Below are positions 18,251 to 27,822 of a DNA stretch of 64,000 nt, piece by piece. The stretch's first letter is position 1; every line of letters begins with the position of its first letter. The notes beneath the pieces were generated by a model that searched no databases, had not been told where the DNA came from, and saw only the letters and a program-made list of their open reading frames with translations. A program made the position numbers and the translations under genes. The stretch is from an uncultured Coriobacteriaceae bacterium (GTDB lineage: Bacteria > Actinomycetota > Coriobacteriia > Coriobacteriales > UMGS124): assembly GCA_900539345.1 (NCBI GenBank), contig UQBS01000001.1:62001-126000 (forward strand), in the 5' to 3' direction.

Positions 18251-19117
18251 TTGTTCGCAATCGTTCTTGATTCCACGAGCGCCACGCCCACCCCGCGCCT
18301 GAAGGAGCAGGGCGTCTCCGTTGTGCCCCTCACCGTGCGCTTTGGCGAGGAGGAGTACATCGACGGAGAGACCATGCTGCCCGAGGAGTTCTTCCGTCGC
18401 ATGGCCGAATACCTGCCCCAGGGCCTTCCCAAGACGTCGTGCCCCGCGCCGGGCAAGTTTGAGCAGGCGTTTCGCGCCGCGGCCGAGGGCTGCGAGGGCG
18501 TCATCTGCATCACGCTGAGCTCCGGTGTGTCCGACACGCACCATTCGGCCTGCATGGCGGCCGACATCTGCGCCCAGGACGGCATTAAGGTCGAGGTCAT
18601 CGACTCCCTTGCCGTGCAGGAGGGCAACTCGCTCATGTGCGAGAAGGCCATCCGCATGCGCGACGCAGGCGCGACTCTCGACGAGGCAGCCGCGCACATG
18701 CGCCGCATGGCCCAGGAGATTCAGACCATCGTGGCTCTCAACCAGCTCGACAACCTCGTGAAGGGCGGCCGTATCGGCAAGGCCGCCGGCGTGGCTGCGG
18801 GCCTGCTCAACCTCAAGCCGATTCTGGCCCTCGACAAGCCCGACGGTGTCATCGAGACGGTCACGAAGTCGCGCGGCGTGAAGGGCCTGCTCAAGGACTG
18901 CGCCGCTTACGTGAAGTCCATCGAGGAGAAGCAAGGGCCGTGCGAGGTGCGCTTCAGCCATTCGAACGCCCTCGACCGTGTCGATGCGTTCAAGGCGGCC
19001 TTTGACGCTGCTGGCGTTGCCTACAACCCCGAGCCCAGCTGGATGGGTCCGGTCATCGGCACCTACACCGGCGAGAACGCCGTCGTTATCACCACGTGCC
19101 CCAAGGAGCTGCTCTAG
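18251..19117 (+). CDS. DegV family fatty-acid-binding protein
   Basis: A 288-residue DegV/FakB-like protein. Such proteins bind a fatty acid and, in characterised FakB systems, present it to the kinase FakA for phosphorylation. Family features are the N-terminal IVLDSTSA, the KTSCPAPGKFEQAF segment (usually T-S-x-P), and VEVIDSLAVQEG. The TTG at 18251 is preferred because GTGAGGAG lies just upstream and because DegV proteins normally begin right at the first beta strand; an ATG at 18224 has no ribosome site. A TATACT -10 box lies at 18208-18213. No fakA is visible nearby. Confidence 0.88.
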   Translation: MFAIVLDSTSATPTPRLKEQGVSVVPLTVRFGEEEYIDGETMLPEEFFRRMAEYLPQGLPKTSCPAPGKFEQAFRAAAEGCEGVICITLSSGVSDTHHSACMAADICAQDGIKVEVIDSLAVQEGNSLMCEKAIRMRDAGATLDEAAAHMRRMAQEIQTIVALNQLDNLVKGGRIGKAAGVAAGLLNLKPILALDKPDGVIETVTKSRGVKGLLKDCAAYVKSIEEKQGPCEVRFSHSNALDRVDAFKAAFDAAGVAYNPEPSWMGPVIGTYTGENAVVITTCPKELL

Positions 19118-19174
19118 CTCCGAGAGGCACGTTTCGTACCCACATGCGTTTCCGACTTGATGGGGAGATTCGCC

Positions 19175-20536
19175 ATGAAGGAGTCTACGAAGATCGAAGA
19201 GGTCACGCCTGCCGCGCAGGTCGTGACGCCCAAGCCTTCCGTGTCAAAGGCCCTGCAGCGCGCTGCCCTGCGTGAGCTCAAGAACCGCAAGCGCGAGCAG
19301 TACGCGCAGGAGGACGCCGCCGATGCGCAGGTGGTGAAGCGCCTGCGTGAGGAGCGCTTGGCCGCCGATGACGCAGCGCGTGCCGAGGCATGGCAGATGA
19401 ACGTCGACCGTGAGCTTGCTCGCGCTGAGGGTCGCACCGAGTGGGTCGAGGCCCGCTTGGATGCCGCGACGTTGCGCCGCGAGACCCGCGCCGAGCAGCG
19501 TGCTTTCCGCAAGGAGGAGGGTCCCGCCCACGCGCATGCCCTGGCGCAGGTGCGCCAGGAGCGCAACGACGCCGAGGACGCGTACAAGCGCGGCTCGTGG
19601 GAGATTGCCGTCGAGCAGGGTTTCACCCGCGCCGAGGGCCGCACTGCCTGGGTCGAGGCCAACGAGCGCGCTGTCCTGGCCCGCCGCGAGTACAAAAAGG
19701 CCTTGCGCGAGCTGCGCCGTTCTCGTACCAGGGGCACGGTCGGGCGTATCAAGGAATCTGACGAGCAGCTCAAGGCGCGTGCCAAGGTGAATGACGCCCG
19801 TGCCGACGCAATCGACGAGGCCACGAAGAAGCATGCTATCGCTCTGGCGGAGCTCCGCGATGCCAAGCGCGCCGGTGTGACCGACGACCAGCTCAAGGTT
19901 TTTGCAGACCGCGAGGCTGAGCTGCGTGCCGCACGCGACAACCTCTGCGCGGACACCCGCAGGGTCCGCCTGGAGGAAGAGGATGCCCGCGTGCAAGCCC
20001 GCTCGGAGGCAGGCAAGGCCCGCGTGAGCGAGGAGGCGATGCTTCGCGAGGAGTGGCGCAGGCTCAAGGACGCCGCCGACGTGCAGTACCGTCTCGCCCG
20101 TGCCGCCGAGAAGGCTCGCCGCAAGGACGAGAAAACCCAGGCACGCGAGGCCCGCGAGGCGATGCGCGAGGAGCGCAACGTCAAGGTCGAAGCTGCCAAG
20201 GCTCGTGAGCGCGAGCTGCTCACGTCTTATCAGGTGGCTCAGGCCGATATGCAGGATGCCTACATGGAGGCCCAGGATGCCCAGCGCAGGCAGATCCGTG
20301 CCATCCGCGCTGAGGAGCGCGCCGCTGCCCCTGCGATTCGCGAGGAGGAGCGTGCCCAGGCTGCCCGTCGTCGTGCTGAGAAGGTCGCCCGCGACGATGC
20401 CGCTGCAGCCGCCTATCGCGAGCTGATGAAGGAACGCGCCTACGCCCGCTCTCTCGAGCGCGACGCTGCTATCGACTCCACCGACGTCGCGTACCGCGCC
20501 ATGTGCGGCGATCTAGACGACAAGGGCGTGAAGTAG
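19175..20536 (+). CDS. Long charged coiled-coil protein with an internal duplication
   Basis: A 453-residue protein of unknown function, extremely rich in Ala, Arg, Glu and Lys and predicted to be almost wholly helical coiled coil. No signal peptide or membrane segment is seen, so it is probably cytoplasmic. A segment is repeated: RAEGRTEWVEARLDAATLRR near residue 88 and RAEGRTAWVEANERAVLARR near residue 157, each preceded by a W-containing helix. The ATG at 19175 follows GGGGAGATTCGCC. A structural or scaffold role is possible, but no family is recognised. Confidence 0.8.
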   Translation: MKESTKIEEVTPAAQVVTPKPSVSKALQRAALRELKNRKREQYAQEDAADAQVVKRLREERLAADDAARAEAWQMNVDRELARAEGRTEWVEARLDAATLRRETRAEQRAFRKEEGPAHAHALAQVRQERNDAEDAYKRGSWEIAVEQGFTRAEGRTAWVEANERAVLARREYKKALRELRRSRTRGTVGRIKESDEQLKARAKVNDARADAIDEATKKHAIALAELRDAKRAGVTDDQLKVFADREAELRAARDNLCADTRRVRLEEEDARVQARSEAGKARVSEEAMLREEWRRLKDAADVQYRLARAAEKARRKDEKTQAREAREAMREERNVKVEAAKARERELLTSYQVAQADMQDAYMEAQDAQRRQIRAIRAEERAAAPAIREEERAQAARRRAEKVARDDAAAAAYRELMKERAYARSLERDAAIDSTDVAYRAMCGDLDDKGVK

Positions 20537-20681
20537 GGGACGTCGTCTTATTGCCGGGTTTATCGGCACAGACGGCGGGCCCGGATGAGCGCTGAGGGGC
20601 GCCTCCTGTTTCTCCATAGCACGAGAAGCGGGAGGCGCTCGTGTGTCTGTCTGGCCATGAGGCTGATTGGGGGGATTGTCC

Positions 20682-21491
20682 ATGTCGCAAGGCCCTAGCA
20701 TCAAAGTCGCATCCGTCCAGGTGAGCGTTGAGGACAACGCCTTCGATGCGAACATGAGCAACGCTCGTGCCATGGCGCTTCGGGTGGCAGAAAACGAGAA
20801 GGGCGTCGACCTCATGCTGTTCCATGAGGGATGCCTGGAAGGCGGCGTGCCGCTCGAGCAGGTGGACGAGGCCATGACCGCACGTGCCCTCGATTTCTGG
20901 AAGGAACTGGCTGCGCAGACAGGGATCAACATCCTCGCCGGCCGTCTCGAGCGCCGTCCTGACGGGAAGCTCTACAACATGGCAACCGTGTTTGCCCCCG
21001 ACGGCTCGATTCTTGCCGACTACTGCAAGATCCACCTCTACAACGAAGAGCGCGACACGATTGAAGCCGGCCACGAGCTTGGGATGTTCGAGCTCAATGG
21101 CATGAAGGTCGGCATCATGATTTGTGCCGACTTCGGTTTCCCCGAGCTTGCGCGTGGCTATGCCCTGCACGGTTGCGACGTCTTGGCCGTTTCCAGCAGC
21201 TGGGCGTATCCCGATGACGACCTGTGGGAGATTTGCAACCGCGCACGTTCGTCGGAGAACGGCGTGTACTGCGTGTCGTGCGACCGCACGGGCCCCACGG
21301 CTCGTGGCCCGGTGAAGGTGGGCCGCTCCATGTGCTGCGACCCCGACGGCTTCATCATTGCCAACCTTGTCGAGAAGCCCGACACGTACTTCGTCTGCAC
21401 TCTGTTCAAGGATGAGGTGGACAAGCGCCATAAGAGCATGAAGTGGCTTGAGTGGGTCCGCCCCGACCTGTATGAGAGGTTTTACGTATGA
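20682..21491 (+). CDS. Carbon-nitrogen hydrolase (nitrilase superfamily)
   Basis: A 269-residue amidase-type hydrolase with the Glu-Lys-Cys triad in its usual places: LMLFHEGCLEG, YCKIHLYNEERDTIEAG and GIMICADFGFPELARGYAL. Members cleave non-peptide C-N bonds such as carbamoyl-amines, omega-amides or N-acyl groups. The ATG at 20682 follows TGGGGGGATTGTCC. Its stop overlaps the start of the next gene by four bases (ATGA), so the two products are translationally coupled and probably act together. The substrate is unknown. Confidence 0.9.
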   Translation: MSQGPSIKVASVQVSVEDNAFDANMSNARAMALRVAENEKGVDLMLFHEGCLEGGVPLEQVDEAMTARALDFWKELAAQTGINILAGRLERRPDGKLYNMATVFAPDGSILADYCKIHLYNEERDTIEAGHELGMFELNGMKVGIMICADFGFPELARGYALHGCDVLAVSSSWAYPDDDLWEICNRARSSENGVYCVSCDRTGPTARGPVKVGRSMCCDPDGFIIANLVEKPDTYFVCTLFKDEVDKRHKSMKWLEWVRPDLYERFYV

Positions 21492-22189
21492 TGGCAAGCG
21501 ATATGTTGACGGAAGAAGGGATTGAACCAATGTACTACGTGAACCAGAAGAACTACCCGCACGTGCTGTACCCCACCAACACGGGTTGCCCTGAGCTGTA
21601 CAACCCCACGACCTCGATCAGCGATGCCGGCTGCGGCGTGTGCTCGGCCAGCATGGTCATCACCAACCTCACCGGCGAGATGTTCTCGCTGGCAGATGCC
21701 CTGGAGCTCTCGGTGTCGGTGGGCGCCAACCACAGCCCGGGCACCGACATGGGCAAGCTTGCCCCTTACCTGGCCGAGCGCTTCGACCTCGACCTGGTTG
21801 TGACCATGGACAAGGAGCTTGTGCGCTCGCTGCTCCTTGCCGGCTACATGGGCATCGCAAACGTCGGCGGCGACCGTCCCGAGGACGGCTGGGTGGGCCT
21901 GCTCTCGCACGGCGGCCACTTCGTTGCCGTTGTGGGCATCGATGAGGACGGCGACACCGCCATCGTGCTCGACCCCTCGCAGGTTCCCGGCAAGTACGCC
22001 GAGGAGGGACGCAAGGGCAAGGTCATCGAGAACGGCCATATCTTGCATATCGCCCTCGACACCCTGCATGAGGACTGCAAGAGCCGCAAGACCGTCGATT
22101 ATCCCGAGGGTAGCGAGTTCAGGCGCTGGCTTGAGTTCTCGGGTCTTGAGGACGCTGGCAACCTGTTCTACCTGTTCGGCCTGAAGTAA
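21488..22189 (+). CDS. C39-like (papain-fold) cysteine peptidase
   Basis: A 233-residue protein with a bacteriocin-peptidase-like (C39_2) arrangement: DAGCGVCSASMVITNLTG with the likely catalytic cysteine near residue 50, SHGGHFVAVVGIDEDG with the histidine, and VLDPSQVPG with the aspartate. It has no signal peptide. The first ATG overlaps the previous stop; an internal ATG at 21530 with GAAGAAGGG upstream is an alternative start. It forms a two-gene unit with the C-N hydrolase. The peptidase call rests on these motifs; the substrate is unknown. Confidence 0.75.
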   Translation: MMASDMLTEEGIEPMYYVNQKNYPHVLYPTNTGCPELYNPTTSISDAGCGVCSASMVITNLTGEMFSLADALELSVSVGANHSPGTDMGKLAPYLAERFDLDLVVTMDKELVRSLLLAGYMGIANVGGDRPEDGWVGLLSHGGHFVAVVGIDEDGDTAIVLDPSQVPGKYAEEGRKGKVIENGHILHIALDTLHEDCKSRKTVDYPEGSEFRRWLEFSGLEDAGNLFYLFGLK

Positions 22190-22241
22190 GCAGACTAGCT
22201 GGGGTTCTACCTGCAGCATCTTGCAACACAAAGCATCAAAA

Positions 22242-22287
22242 AAGGCACCCCGGAGACGCGGACTTTCCAACTTCTCCGGGGTGCCTT
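22242..22287. terminator. Bidirectional terminator
   Basis: AAGGCACCCCGGAGA and TCTCCGGGGTGCCTT form a perfect 15-bp stem. Six T residues follow on the minus strand and TTGTTAT on the plus strand. It separates the C39-like gene from the convergent M20 peptidase operon. Confidence 0.9.
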
Positions 22288-22351
22288 GTTATAGCGGCGG
22301 TGCAGGTAGTACCAGTGGTACGAAGCGTTCGGCTAGAGAGGGGAGTGGACC

Positions 22352-23608
22352 CTACTCGATGCCAAGCATGTCGCACAGCGACAGCATGTGAATCTCAGCG
22401 GCGTGCACAACGTCCTCAATGTCGACGTCCTCGTTGTAGCCGTGGATGCCGTCGTTGTTGGCAGGACCAAACTGGATGGTGGGGCAGCCCAGGTCGCGGT
22501 AGTGCTGGGCGTCGGAAGAAGCCCACTGATAGGCCGGCAGGCACTCTTCGTTCCAGACGCCCTCGATGTTCTTCTTGTAGCTGGTGACGAGCAGGCAGGT
22601 GTCGTCGGTGTAGTTGCCCTCGGAGATCCAGTTGAATTCGGCAGTCACGTCCTTGGCGCCGGACTCGGCGATGAGGGCGTTGACGGTGGCGACGATCTCA
22701 TCGTGGTCGACGCCGCAAGGCAGGCGGCAGTCGATGAGGGCCGTGGCACGATCGGGCACGATGTTGGCGCGGGTGCCGCCCTCAATCACGCCGATGTTGG
22801 TGGACACATGGTCGATGACGTTGCCGACGCCCGGGGCATGCAGGCAGCGCTCGGCGATGGTCTTGGAGTTGGCGAGTGCCGTGGCCTGTTCGGGCTTGTA
22901 GTGGCCAGCAACCTGCGTGAGGCGCTGGACGTAGGGGAGGACCTGGGCGAGCTTTTCGATGGCGTTTTCGCCCTTGTAGTTGCCCGTGCTGCCGTGGCCG
23001 GGGACGCCGGTGGCAACGAGAGTCAGGCGCAGGATGCCCTTCTGGCCAATCTCGATGGTGTCGTGGCCGGTGGGCTCGCCGATGATGACGGCATCGGCGC
23101 CGTCGGCATAGCCGTTATCGCAGAGCCACGTGGTGCCGCCGCCGGCAATCTCCTCGTCGCACACAACATGGAGCCTGATGTCGCCGCCCAGCTCAGCTCC
23201 GGAGGTGCTCAGAAGGCCCATGGTGAACATGAGAGTAGCCAGGCCGCACTTCATGTCGGAGGTGCCACGGCCGAGAATCTTGGTGTCGGTCACAGTGCCG
23301 CAGAACGGGTCGAAATCCCAGCCGCTGAGGTCGCCTGCGGGCACGACGTCCACGTGGCCGTTCAGAACGACGCGGAAGCCGTCCTCGTTGCCCATCTTGG
23401 CCAGAAGGACGGGGTACTCGGGGTTGGGCTCGAGCATCTCAGAGCCGATGCCCTTGGCAGCGAGCCAGTCGGCCACGAACTTCATGGCAGGAAGCTGGTT
23501 GTCGATGGGGCTCTGGTTCTTGATCTGGATGAGCTTGGAGCACAAGTCGAGAAGTTCGGCCTTGTTGTCCAGGACCATCTGGTGGAGCTGCTGCTTCGTG
23601 ATACCCAT
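22352..23608 (-). CDS. M20-family (ArgE/DapE/CPG2-type) metallopeptidase
   Basis: A 418-residue zinc hydrolase. The metal and catalytic motifs are NGHVDVVPAGD, GRGTSDMKCG and VCDEEIAGGGT, with a dimerisation domain between about residues 190 and 300. Such enzymes cleave N-acyl-amino acids, succinyl-diaminopimelate or dipeptides. The ATG at 23608 follows AAAGGAGACGAAC. It is the last gene of the second peptide importer operon, about 100 bp downstream of the ATPase genes, so it probably hydrolyses the imported compound. Confidence 0.9.
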   Translation of the reverse strand: MGITKQQLHQMVLDNKAELLDLCSKLIQIKNQSPIDNQLPAMKFVADWLAAKGIGSEMLEPNPEYPVLLAKMGNEDGFRVVLNGHVDVVPAGDLSGWDFDPFCGTVTDTKILGRGTSDMKCGLATLMFTMGLLSTSGAELGGDIRLHVVCDEEIAGGGTTWLCDNGYADGADAVIIGEPTGHDTIEIGQKGILRLTLVATGVPGHGSTGNYKGENAIEKLAQVLPYVQRLTQVAGHYKPEQATALANSKTIAERCLHAPGVGNVIDHVSTNIGVIEGGTRANIVPDRATALIDCRLPCGVDHDEIVATVNALIAESGAKDVTAEFNWISEGNYTDDTCLLVTSYKKNIEGVWNEECLPAYQWASSDAQHYRDLGCPTIQFGPANNDGIHGYNEDVDIEDVVHAAEIHMLSLCDMLGIE

Positions 23609-23709
23609 GTTCGTCTCCTTTGAGGATCTCAAACGCGGTGCGGGCCGCAACTTATGGCGAGGATGCGACCCGCAATTTTACTGGTTGCTTGAAGCGCGTG
23701 CGTGCAGTC

Positions 23710-24698
<989 letters not shown>

Positions 24699-24699
<1 letters not shown>

Positions 24700-25736
24700 T
24701 ACTCGGCCTCCCTGTTGGTCTGTACAGTTTCCACTTCACGCGTGATGACGCGCTCGAGCTTGTTGGTGCCGTTCTGGAGGTGGCAGGCGACAAAGTGGTT
24801 GGGCTTGACCTCCACCAGCGGCGGCACGGATGTGCGGCAGATGTCCTGTGCGTAGCGGCAGCGGTTGCAGAAGTTGCAGCACTCGCCGGTGAGGCGAAGA
24901 TCCGGCGGAACGCCGGGGATGGTGGTAAGCATGCCCTTCGACTCGTCGGAGAGCCTGGGGATGGAATCGAGCAGGCCCCAGGTGTAGGGGTGCAGGGGCG
25001 CGGCGTAGAGCTCCTTGGTCTCAGCCTTCTCCACCGTCTGACCGGCGTACATGACCATGACGTCGTCGCACATCTCCCAAACCACGCCCAGGTTGTGCGT
25101 GATGAGCAGGATGCCGGTGTTGAGGTTGCGCTGTAGCTCGCGCAGAAGCTCGAGCACGCGAGCCTGGACCGTCACGTCGAGAGCGGTGGTGGGCTCGTCG
25201 GCAATGATGATCTTGGGGTGGCTGCAGATGGCCATGGCGATGATGACGCGCTGGCACATGCCGCCCGAGAGCTCGTAAGGATAGGCATCCATACGCTTCT
25301 CGGGGTTGGGGATGCCCACGCGGCCCAGGGCCTCGATGGCCATGGCGCGAGCGGCTTCCTTGCTGACGTTCTGGTGGGCGCAGATCATCTCCACCATCTG
25401 GTTGCCCACCTTGAAGACGGGGTCCAGAGAGGTCATCGGGTCCTGGAAGATCATGGCGATCTCGTTGCCGCGCAGGGCCACGAGCTGCTTCTTGGAAAGC
25501 TTCATCATGTCGACGCCGTCGAAGTCAATCTCGCCGCCCATGATCTTGCCGTTCTGGGGCAGCAGTCGCATGATGGAGCTGGCGGTCACGCTCTTGCCCG
25601 AGCCGGACTCGCCTACGATGCCCATGGTCTTGCCAGCGTCAAGGGTGAAGCTCACGCCGTCGACGGCCTTTGCGATGCCCGTGGCGGTGTGGAAGTACGT
25701 CTTTAGATCTTTAACTGAGAGCACATGTTCGCTCAT
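24699..25736 (-). CDS. Peptide ABC transporter ATP-binding protein, OppD/DppD type
   Basis: A 345-residue ATPase with Walker A GESGSGKSVTASS, signature LSGGMCQRVIIAMAI, Walker [14 protein letters not shown] and LITHNLG. The C-terminal oligo_HPY part has four cysteines (CCNFCNRCRYAQDIC). The ATG at 25736 follows GGAGAACGACCA; an in-frame upstream extension is not supported. It belongs to the binding protein-B-C-D-F-M20 operon on the minus strand. Confidence 0.93.
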
Positions 25737-25798
25737 TGGTCGTTCTCCTCGATCTCGGCCGTGTCGGGTCGTTCGTGCCATATCCCAACGGGATAGGC

Positions 25799-26740
25799 CT
25801 ACTTCTTCATCTTGGGATCCATAACGTCACGGATGCCGTCACCCAGCAGGTTGAAGCCGAGCACGGTGACAAGGATGAAGATGCCCGATACCGTGGAGAT
25901 GATGGGATGGTTGCTCATGACGTCCTTGCCGCTGTAGAGGATCTGGCCCCAGGAGGGAGTGGGCTCAGTGATGCCCAGGCCCAGGAACGAAAGGGCGGCC
26001 TCGGAGATGATGGCGCCGGCGATGCCCAGCGTGGCGTACACGATGAGCGGCGAGATGGCGTTGGGCAGGATGTGGGTGAAGAGCATGCGAGCGTTGGAAA
26101 CGCCCAGGACGCGAGCGGCGTTGCAGTACTCGGCGTTTTTCACGATGATGACCTCACCGCGCAGGACGCGTGCGAAGTTGGGCACACTGCCGATACCGAT
26201 TGCCAAAATGACGTTGAACAGTCCCGATCCCAGCACCGTCATAAGGATGATGGCGAGAAGGATGAAGGGGAAGGACAGCATACCATCCATGATACGCATG
26301 ATGAGCGAGTCGACCCAACTGCCGAAGAAGCCGGCGATGAGGCCGAGCAGGGCACCGATGAGGCCGGCGACGATGGTACCGCCGAAGGCGACGATGAGCG
26401 AGGTCTGCGCGCCGTAGAGCAGACGGCACAGAAGGTCGCGGCCCAGCTTGTCGGTGCCGAGAATGTGGGCCATCTCGCCCTCGTTCACAACCGTGCCGGG
26501 CTCAAGGTAGCCGTGGATGGGGTCGATCTTGTTGAACTGGAAGCCGGTAATCTGCGTGTAGAGGGGTGCGCACACGGCAAGAAGAATCATGACGACGACG
26601 ATGACGAGGCCGACCATGGCGGTCTTGTTGCGGCGAAGCTTGCTCCAGGCGCTGTTGGCCTTGCGCTCGCGCTTCAGCAGCTCCTCGTCGTACTCAGGCG
26701 CAAAACCCTTGGCCTGTGCGGTAGCAGTGTTGTTTGCCAT
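25799..26740 (-). CDS. Peptide ABC transporter permease, OppC/DppC type
   Basis: A 313-residue permease. After a basic N-terminal stretch come the first membrane helix and the family block HILGTDKLGRDLLCRLL. The EAA loop FARVLRGEVIIVKNAEYCNAAR follows. It starts 2 bp after the OppB-like gene, whose end supplies the GGAGG ribosome site. It pairs with that protein in the inner-membrane channel. Confidence 0.93.
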   Translation of the reverse strand: MANNTATAQAKGFAPEYDEELLKRERKANSAWSKLRRNKTAMVGLVIVVVMILLAVCAPLYTQITGFQFNKIDPIHGYLEPGTVVNEGEMAHILGTDKLGRDLLCRLLYGAQTSLIVAFGGTIVAGLIGALLGLIAGFFGSWVDSLIMRIMDGMLSFPFILLAIILMTVLGSGLFNVILAIGIGSVPNFARVLRGEVIIVKNAEYCNAARVLGVSNARMLFTHILPNAISPLIVYATLGIAGAIISEAALSFLGLGITEPTPSWGQILYSGKDVMSNHPIISTVSGIFILVTVLGFNLLGDGIRDVMDPKMKK

Positions 26741-26742
26741 GG

Positions 26743-27693
26743 CTATTTAGAACCTCCCTCGTAGCTCACGCGCGGGTTGATGATCATGTACACGAGGTCG
26801 ACGACGAGGTTGACAACGATAAACACGATGGCAAAGAACAGAACCGCACCTTGGATGAGCATGTAGTCACGATTGGTGATTGCCTTCACGATGAGCGTGC
26901 CCATGCCGGGCCAGGAGAAGATGCTCTCGGTCAGGATGGCGCCGGTGAAGCAACCGGCAATCTGAAGACCAAGCACCGTCACGATAGGCGGCAGGGCGTT
27001 CTTCAGGGCGTGCTTCCAAACGATTGCCTTCTCCTTGATGCCGCGGGCGCGCAAGGCCTTGATGGAGTCGGCGTGGATGGACTCGAGCATGCTCGAGCGG
27101 GTGATACGGGCAAAGGTTGCCGTGGGGATGGTGGCCAAGCACAGGCACGGCAGCACCATGTGGTAGACCAGGTCGCCAAACGATCCATCACCTCGTCCCG
27201 AGACCGGGAACCACCCCAGGTCGACCGCGAGGTACTTAACCATCATGAGGCCGAGCCAGAAGATAGGCATCGAGACGCCCACGAGTGCGAGCACCATGAA
27301 GATGTAGTCGCCTGCGGAGTACTGCTTGAGTGCGGAGAAGATACCGATGGAGACACCGATGATGATGGCGATGAGAAGACCGATGATGGTAATCTGCAGT
27401 GTTGCGGGGATGCGCTGGGCAATCAGCTCGGTGACGGGCTGGTCGTAGGAGTACGACGTGCCGAAGTCGCCCTGAAGCACCGACAGGACATAGTCGATGT
27501 ACTGGACCCACTTGGGCTGGTCGAGGCCGAGCTTCGTCTCCATTGCCGCGATGCTCTCAGCCGTAGCCTGCGGACCAAGAATGGTCTGGGCAGGGTTGCC
27601 GGGAATCATGCGCGTGAGGATGAACGTGAACGTCACGACAATCAGCAGGGTCGGTATCGCCTGCAGAACGCGCTTCAGAATTGTTTTTAGCAC
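26743..27693 (-). CDS. Peptide ABC transporter permease, OppB/DppB type
   Basis: With the GTG at 27693 this is a 316-residue permease starting VLKTILKRVLQAIPTLLIVV, exactly the length of the OppB-like protein in the first operon. GGTGGTG lies just upstream as a possible ribosome site. Other in-frame GTG codons occur 9 and 12 bases earlier and a TTG at 27753, so the start is uncertain. The EAA loop (ADSIKALRARGIKEKAIVWK) and about six membrane helices are visible. The binding-protein gene precedes it. Confidence 0.9.
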   Translation of the reverse strand: MLKTILKRVLQAIPTLLIVVTFTFILTRMIPGNPAQTILGPQATAESIAAMETKLGLDQPKWVQYIDYVLSVLQGDFGTSYSYDQPVTELIAQRIPATLQITIIGLLIAIIIGVSIGIFSALKQYSAGDYIFMVLALVGVSMPIFWLGLMMVKYLAVDLGWFPVSGRGDGSFGDLVYHMVLPCLCLATIPTATFARITRSSMLESIHADSIKALRARGIKEKAIVWKHALKNALPPIVTVLGLQIAGCFTGAILTESIFSWPGMGTLIVKAITNRDYMLIQGAVLFFAIVFIVVNLVVDLVYMIINPRVSYEGGSK

Positions 27694-27822
27694 CTGGTTC
27701 ACCACCGTTGTTGTTTTTTGCTGTCGAGGCCAATAAGTTATGGTATCACCCAAATACGAGAAAAGCGGAGGTACGCTGGAAGTACGCGTGCCTCCGCGGC
27801 AGAACCTATCAAATAAGCGTCT

